DNA of 64,000 bases from NCBI RefSeq assembly GCF_000311725.1, contig NZ_HE978512.1:63380-127379 (forward strand), read 5' to 3'. Every line of letters begins with the position of its first letter. Position 1 is the first letter of the stretch. The DNA is from Robertmurraya massiliosenegalensis JC6 (GTDB taxonomy: Bacteria > Bacillota > Bacilli > Bacillales > Cytobacillaceae). The notes under the pieces were generated by a model. It saw only the letters and a program-made list of their open reading frames with translations, was not told the origin of the DNA and made no database searches. Shown piece by piece: positions 59,420 to 64,000 of the stretch. The position numbers were made by a program, and so were the translations under genes.

Positions 59420-59483
59420 CTACCTATCCATATCCTATAAAATAATAGAGGCATAGTCCATCGTTATGCTCAAGTACGGAGAA

Positions 59484-59511
59484 AGAAAAAATCGGACCTT
59501 AAGCCCGATTT
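59484..59511 (-). terminator. Terminator overlapping the TPR gene stop
   Basis: AAATCGG pairs with CCGATTT; the minus strand continues with TTTTCTTTC. It overlaps the last codons of the TPR gene. Confidence 0.75.
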
Positions 59512-60968
59512 AAGTCTTCTAATAATTGATGAACAATTTTTACATACTTTTTCATCGTAGTAACGGACAAGCCATATTGAGCGGCGAGAGATTGTTGGGA
59601 AACTTTTTCTTGACGAAACTTTCTCCAAATATAATCGACAGCAGAAGCATAGGCTTTTTCATTTTTCGGAAGGGACTCATTCTCATACATCGCTGCCGCA
59701 ATCGAAAACCACATCATATAAAGCTCAGCTTCATCTGTCGGCTGATGGAATTGGTAAAATTCACTGGCAATATTATGAGCGAGCGGTGCAACTGTCTCTT
59801 CTTTAAAAAGATATTGCGCATATTCCTGTTCTAAAATCGTCTCTCCTATATAAGAAGACAAAAGCTCCTCCTTCTCATCCGTTAGTGATGTTAGAAACAA
59901 GCCAAAAAGACGTTCTTCTACTTGTTCACTGGCCAATTGCTTTTTGATGACCTCGACGTTTTGGTGCTCGGACCCTTTATTCCACGGCTCTTGACCTTCT
60001 TTTTCCGGGTTAAGCTGAATGACTCTCTGCCAACTTTTTTCAGCAGTTTGCATTCTTCCAGTATGATAAGCAGAATAGGAAAGCCAATAATAGAATGGCC
60101 CTTCCCCTTCAAAACCTTGTTTAGACAACTTTTTCAGCCAAGAGTAGGCCAGGGCATAATCTCCGATTAGCGCAAAAGTTGTCCCCAGCTTAAATTGATG
60201 CTCCGTAGATATTGGCTTGATTTTCTCTAACAGTTTTTTGTATTCCTTCACTGTTTGCCAATCGTTTTCGTAAAAAGCAAACACAGCTTTATTACACAGG
60301 GCATGTAGATTTCCGTGATTTTTTTCTAATACTTCATTTAAGATATCATCCGCTTTTTGCGGTTGCCCTAAATAATAATACGCTAAGGCGAGATTATTAT
60401 AAGCTGACCAGTATTCTGGGAACTTTTCAATGACCTCTCTCAGAAGAATCGTCGCTTTTTGAAATTCTCCCGATTCAAGCAACTCTCTTGCTTCTTCCTG
60501 TTTGGAAATTAAGTCATCTTGCTCATATAATTCTTCTTCCATGTCTTCGCCTTCAAGCATTAAAAGGTCTAGTAGATCTTCCGCATCCTCTGCGAATTCT
60601 CCATCCCCTTCTAGTTGCATATATAATGAAGCATGATGGAACGCATCCTTAAATAAGCCAAGATGGGCATAATTATTAGCGAGAAAATAGTGGCATTCCA
60701 TCATCTGCTCATCCCATTCCTCCAAAATCATATGAAGGAGACGATTCGCTTCTGTGTATTCTCCATTTTCCGATAAAATAATCGCCAATTGACAGGCAAT
60801 CATCGGTTCCCCTGGCTCAAGCTCCATCGCACGCTCTAGATATTTTATTGCTTTATGATTATCTCGACGCTGGTAAGCCTTTAGACCTTTTGCGAAATAG
60901 TACTCACCAGTCGGAGTGAATGATAGTAATATTCCTGTTGCTTTTGTTGCTTCAGAGTCTTTACTCAT
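59499..60968 (-). CDS. TPR-repeat protein (YvcD-like)
   Basis: This 489-residue cytoplasmic protein has about seven TPR units, for example YFAKGLKAYQRRDNHKAIKYL and AYNNLALAYYYLGQPQKADDIL. The last 35 residues (VSQQSLAAQYGLSVTTMKKYV) look like a helix-turn-helix. It has the size of B. subtilis YvcD, which occurs next to trxB/cwlO. TGGAGG precedes the ATG at 60968. Function unknown; a scaffold or regulator is suggested by the fold. Confidence 0.85.
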   Translation of the reverse strand: MSKDSEATKATGILLSFTPTGEYYFAKGLKAYQRRDNHKAIKYLERAMELEPGEPMIACQLAIILSENGEYTEANRLLHMILEEWDEQMMECHYFLANNYAHLGLFKDAFHHASLYMQLEGDGEFAEDAEDLLDLLMLEGEDMEEELYEQDDLISKQEEARELLESGEFQKATILLREVIEKFPEYWSAYNNLALAYYYLGQPQKADDILNEVLEKNHGNLHALCNKAVFAFYENDWQTVKEYKKLLEKIKPISTEHQFKLGTTFALIGDYALAYSWLKKLSKQGFEGEGPFYYWLSYSAYHTGRMQTAEKSWQRVIQLNPEKEGQEPWNKGSEHQNVEVIKKQLASEQVEERLFGLFLTSLTDEKEELLSSYIGETILEQEYAQYLFKEETVAPLAHNIASEFYQFHQPTDEAELYMMWFSIAAAMYENESLPKNEKAYASAVDYIWRKFRQEKVSQQSLAAQYGLSVTTMKKYVKIVHQLLEDLNRA

Positions 60969-61099
60969 GAAATCCTCCATCTATCTCAAGATATACCCAT
61001 GAAGTATATCATACAAACTAGCCATTTGGTAAGGGTGTTTCCTTGATTCCTCCCCTATATGCACTACCAAAAATTGAAGATTATGGGTGCGGAACAAGA

Positions 61100-61330
61100 A
61101 TAGCGCAGTTTTTTTGATGATTGCATAGCTTCCAGTAAAAATTGCGAGACTTTGCAACTTGAATGGGCATCTAGTCGGTTATATTATGTGTTAGGATCGA
61201 ACTTACAGCCGGGATTGCGGGGGTTTCTGAGTTAATTGCGGGTAATTCAGCAATGATTGCGGGCGTTTTGGGCTTTATTGCGGGAGATTCAGCAATGATT
61301 GCGGGGGTTTAGGGCTTTATTGCGGATTTC
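61100..61330. repeat. ATTGCGGG array with exact 21-nt period
   Basis: ATTGCGGG or close cores begin at 61215, 61236, 61257, 61278, 61299 and 61320, each exactly 21 apart, with a 42-nt supra-period (GGGCTTT and TTCAGCAATG spacers alternate). More degenerate cores at about 61100, 61120 and 61141 also lie 20-21 apart. The 60969-61390 gap contains no gene. Confidence 0.85.
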
Positions 61331-61356
61331 GCCCAGATCGACCTACATTGAGCTAT

Positions 61357-61385
61357 AAAAAAGAGACCAAACCTATAGAGTTTGG
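61357..61385 (-). terminator. Terminator of the his operon
   Basis: CCAAAC pairs with GTTTGG (loop CTATAGA); minus strand continues with TCTCTTTTTT. Confidence 0.75.
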
Positions 61386-61390
61386 CCCAT

Positions 61391-62032
61391 TTATTTCTCG
61401 ACACCTTCATGCCGCTTATGCAGCACTTTCAATACTTCTGAAAAAGGTAACTTTTGTTCTTCTAACAAAACTAACAAGTGATAGATCAGGTCGGCTGCTT
61501 CCCATTTCAGCTCCTCAGAATCACGGTTTTTCGCTGCAATAATGACTTCGGCTGATTCTTCTCCTACTTTCTTAAGGATTTTATCGACGCCTTTTTCAAA
61601 TAAGTACGTCGTGTACGCCCCCTCAGGACGTTCCCTTTCACGAAGATGAATCACTTCCTGCAATGATTGCAAAATTTGATAATCCGCTAGATTGCTCGTA
61701 GACTCCGCATGATTTCCAAACACGCCTTCCACAAAACAACTTGTTGTCCCATTGTGGCAGGCTGGTCCTTTCGGTTGCACTAGTACAACAAGAGCATCTT
61801 GGTCACAATCAAATTTAATCTCGGCAATCGTCTGCGTGTTTCCGCTCGTCTCTCCTTTATGCCACAACTCCTGACGGGAGCGGCTGAAAAACCATGTCTC
61901 TTTCGTTTCAATTGATTTCTCTAAAGACTCTCGATTCATATAAGCAAGAGTGAGAACTTCCTTTGTAGTGGCGTCCTGAACGATTGCTGGAATGAGACCT
62001 CTGTCATCAAATTTTAAGTTATCGATATTCAT
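61391..62032 (-). CDS. hisI: Phosphoribosyl-AMP cyclohydrolase / phosphoribosyl-ATP pyrophosphatase
   Basis: This 213-residue bifunctional HisIE enzyme has the N-terminal cyclohydrolase (about 1-110; [21 protein letters not shown], and [27 protein letters not shown]) and the C-terminal pyrophosphatase (about 120-213; [26 protein letters not shown]). It performs two early steps of histidine synthesis. The start at 62032 overlaps hisF by four bases. Confidence 0.96.
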   Translation of the reverse strand: MNIDNLKFDDRGLIPAIVQDATTKEVLTLAYMNRESLEKSIETKETWFFSRSRQELWHKGETSGNTQTIAEIKFDCDQDALVVLVQPKGPACHNGTTSCFVEGVFGNHAESTSNLADYQILQSLQEVIHLRERERPEGAYTTYLFEKGVDKILKKVGEESAEVIIAAKNRDSEELKWEAADLIYHLLVLLEEQKLPFSEVLKVLHKRHEGVEK

Positions 62033-62787
62033 CTCACATTCACACCTTCACTTTTTAAAAATGTCTTCACTTCTTCAACCGATGTTTCCTTATAATGAAA
62101 AATCGAAGCCGCTAACGCTGCGTCTGCTAACCCTTCCCTAAAAGCTTCAACAAAATGTTCAGCATTTCCTGCCCCTCCAGAGGCAATGACCGGAACCGTG
62201 ACCGCTTCACTAACGGCTTTCGTAAGAGCCAAATCAAAGCCATCTTTTTCGCCATCGCAATCCATGCTCGTTAACAGAATCTCTCCTGCTCCGAGCCGCA
62301 CCGCTTCTGTCGCCCATGCGATGACCTCATAATCTGTCGCATTTCTGCCACCATGGGTATACACTCTCCACGAACCAAGTTCTCGATCGTATTTCGCATC
62401 AATCGCAACGACGATGCACTGGGCTCCAAAAAAATTAGAACCTTCCGTAATCAAAGTAGGGCGCAGAACAGCTGCCGTATTTAATGAAACCTTATCCGCT
62501 CCAGCCCGCAAAATTCTTTTCATATCGTCTAAAGAATGAATGCCTCCACCAACGGTAAAAGGAATCGCCAATTCAGACGCCACTTCTTTTACGACTTCCA
62601 CCATAGTTTGCCTTCCTTCATGGGAAGCGGAAATATCTAAAAAGACAAGCTCATCCGCCCCTTGTTGATCATAAAAACGAGCCAATTCTACCGGATCGCC
62701 AGCATCGCGAAGCTCGACAAATTGAATCCCTTTGACAACCCGACCTTCTTTGACATCAAGACAGGGAATAATGCGTTTCGTAAGCAT
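62029..62787 (-). CDS. hisF: Imidazole glycerol phosphate synthase, cyclase subunit
   Basis: This 252-residue TIM barrel opens [16 protein letters not shown], with catalytic Asp11-type CLDV and Asp130-type [13 protein letters not shown]. With HisH it makes IGP and AICAR. The ORF overlaps hisIE and is directly preceded by hisA. Confidence 0.97.
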   Translation of the reverse strand: MLTKRIIPCLDVKEGRVVKGIQFVELRDAGDPVELARFYDQQGADELVFLDISASHEGRQTMVEVVKEVASELAIPFTVGGGIHSLDDMKRILRAGADKVSLNTAAVLRPTLITEGSNFFGAQCIVVAIDAKYDRELGSWRVYTHGGRNATDYEVIAWATEAVRLGAGEILLTSMDCDGEKDGFDLALTKAVSEAVTVPVIASGGAGNAEHFVEAFREGLADAALAASIFHYKETSVEEVKTFLKSEGVNVR

Positions 62788-63516
62788 CTAGCTTAGCACC
62801 TCCTGTAACGCCTCTGGCAAAGTAAACTTTCCTTCATAGAGAGCCTTTCCGACGATCACGCCAAGCACGCCATTCACTTCGCATTCCTGTAGGGCTGATA
62901 AATCTTGTAACTGACTTACTCCTCCTGAGGCGATGACTTCCTTCTTTGTCACAAGAGCGAGCTCATTAACTGCTGCAAGATTAGGACCAGATAGCATTCC
63001 ATCTGTCGCAATATCGGTAAAAATAAATGTTTCCGCTCCAGCATCTGCCAATCTTTTTCCAACATCAACGGCTTGCACTTCTGACGTTTGCAGCCATCCA
63101 TGGGTTGCGACATAGCCGTTCTTTGCATCAAGCCCGATCGCAATTTTGCGGCCGTATTTCCGCACCATTTCGATCGCAAATTCTGGATTCGAAATCGCCA
63201 CACTCCCGATAATAACTCGCTCCACGCCGCCTTCAAGATAATGAACAATATCAGCTTCCGTACGGATGCCCCCGCCAATTTGAACCTTTGCCTTCAGCTT
63301 TGCCGCTTCTAACACAAATTGCTCATTCACTCGTTTGCCATCCTTTGCCCCATCTAGATCAACCATATGGATCCAAGTTGCCCCTTGTTTAGCAAAGCGC
63401 TGTGCCATTTCAAATGGAGAATTGCCATACACCGTTTCCTTCTCATAATCTCCTTGAAGAAGTCGGACGCATTTCCCGCCGCGCATATCAATGGCTGGAT
63501 ATATCGTAAATGTCAT
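62788..63516 (-). CDS. hisA: ProFAR isomerase
   Basis: This 242-residue TIM barrel catalyses the Amadori rearrangement of ProFAR. It starts [20 protein letters not shown]; Asp in AIDMRGGK and in [14 protein letters not shown] are catalytic. It overlaps hisH by four bases and abuts hisF. Confidence 0.97.
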   Translation of the reverse strand: MTFTIYPAIDMRGGKCVRLLQGDYEKETVYGNSPFEMAQRFAKQGATWIHMVDLDGAKDGKRVNEQFVLEAAKLKAKVQIGGGIRTEADIVHYLEGGVERVIIGSVAISNPEFAIEMVRKYGRKIAIGLDAKNGYVATHGWLQTSEVQAVDVGKRLADAGAETFIFTDIATDGMLSGPNLAAVNELALVTKKEVIASGGVSQLQDLSALQECEVNGVLGVIVGKALYEGKFTLPEALQEVLS

Positions 63517-64000
63517 GGTTGAATCGTCCTTTCCTTCGTTAATTGTGTGAAATTGCGCAGTAAACGCATGCCGAGACTGCTGCTTTTTTCAGGGTGAAAC
63601 TGCATCCCATACACATTGCCCTTCCCAACCACTGCCGGTACCTCAACATCATAGTTTGAGCTTGCGATAACAACCTCTCGTTCCTCCGTGTTGACATAGT
63701 AGGAATGGACAAAATAGACGAAATCCTCCTCCGTCTCACGAATAATAGGTGAACGATTCATAAAACGCAAACGATTCCACCCCATGTGCGGAACTTTATA
63801 GGGTTTTCCATCCTTTTCACCAGAAAAACGAATGACTTCTCCTGGGAGAATCCCGAGCCCTTTCGTTAACCCATTTTCTTCACTTTGTTCGAATAAGAGT
63901 TGCATTCCTAAACAAATGCCGAGCAGCGGCTTTCGATATTCCTGGATCATCAAAGATAGGCCCGTTTCATGAAGCCGTTCCATGGCGTCTTTAAAGGAAC
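63513..64000 (-). CDS. hisH: Imidazole glycerol phosphate synthase, glutaminase subunit (5' end outside window)
   Basis: This is the C-terminal part of a class I glutaminase supplying ammonia to HisF. The nucleophile Cys is in [11 protein letters not shown], and the His/Glu pair is in MQFHPEKS. Reading continues in frame to the window edge ([13 protein letters not shown]), so the start codon lies beyond base 64000; the internal Met is not the true start. It is the most upstream his gene visible. Confidence 0.95.
   Translation of the reverse strand, partial: SFKDAMERLHETGLSLMIQEYRKPLLGICLGMQLLFEQSEENGLTKGLGILPGEVIRFSGEKDGKPYKVPHMGWNRLRFMNRSPIIRETEEDFVYFVHSYYVNTEEREVVIASSNYDVEVPAVVGKGNVYGMQFHPEKSSSLGMRLLRNFTQLTKERTIQP

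Noticed and set aside
61205-61330. Possible G-rich attenuator or riboswitch before the TPR/his genes
   Set aside because: It lies downstream of the his operon on the minus strand, and its structure is a strict 21-nt periodic repeat without the long helices of a riboswitch.

Overview
The window comes from a low-GC, endospore-forming Gram-positive bacterium of the Bacillaceae. The evidence is the Bacillus-type glycolytic operon (cggR-gapA-pgk-tpiA-gpmI-eno), the secG / est-rnr-smpB-ssrA block, the clpP / tRNA-Arg / crh-whiA-yvcK-rapZ-nudix-trxB-TPR-his block, a SigY operon, a YjcZ-type peptide, a spore-coat-like protein and AGGAGG-type ribosome binding sites throughout. I cannot name a species.

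Left part (about 1-24,400): an AT-rich accessory region rich in metal and envelope genes. It holds a C39-like membrane-anchored protease, asparagine synthetase, a two-component system, a His-rich duplicated HLHP protein, a MATE exporter, a broken and an intact multicopper oxidase, coat-like proteins, a methyltransferase, lgt, an NlpC/P60 hydrolase, two YVTN beta-propeller proteins, a Tat-type Rieske protein, a chemoreceptor, a YIEGIA protein with its small partner, a Cys-rich four-helix (Csp/YhjQ-like) protein and an unlisted 53-residue Cys protein. A tandem duplication of [nlpC-lgt] has decayed reciprocally: each copy keeps one intact gene and one pseudogene.

Middle (24,400-32,600): the tmRNA gene ssrA (minus strand) is split in its T-loop by a 275-nt group I intron. 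It has its own promoter and a long structured leader. smpB, rnr and est follow. A complete sigY-yxlCDEFG operon on the plus strand, with a SigY-type autoregulatory promoter, lies between est and secG.

Anaerobic respiration cluster (32,700-43,270): a torD-dmsA-dmsB-dmsC-tatA operon encodes an exported molybdenum enzyme of the DMSO reductase type and its Tat component. Next to it are a second, apparently cytoplasmic molybdopterin oxidoreductase, a divergent four-cluster ferredoxin and a PucR-type regulator. A perfect FNR-like palindrome lies in front of the operon. A NERD-domain protein closes the cluster.

Right part (43,470-64,000): conserved core genes, nearly all on the minus strand: glycolysis with a CggR operator, a glutaredoxin-like protein, sigL (sigma-54), clpP with a CtsR box, tRNA-Arg(CCG), crh, whiA, yvcK, rapZ, a Nudix hydrolase, trxB, a TPR protein, and hisH-hisA-hisF-hisIE running off the right edge. 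Several intergenic gaps carry short-period repeats: TATATCGGCG every 20 nt in two places in opposite orientation, ATTGCGGG every 21 nt, and a looser palindromic GGAATTTCC family. These and the ssrA intron are the most unusual features.
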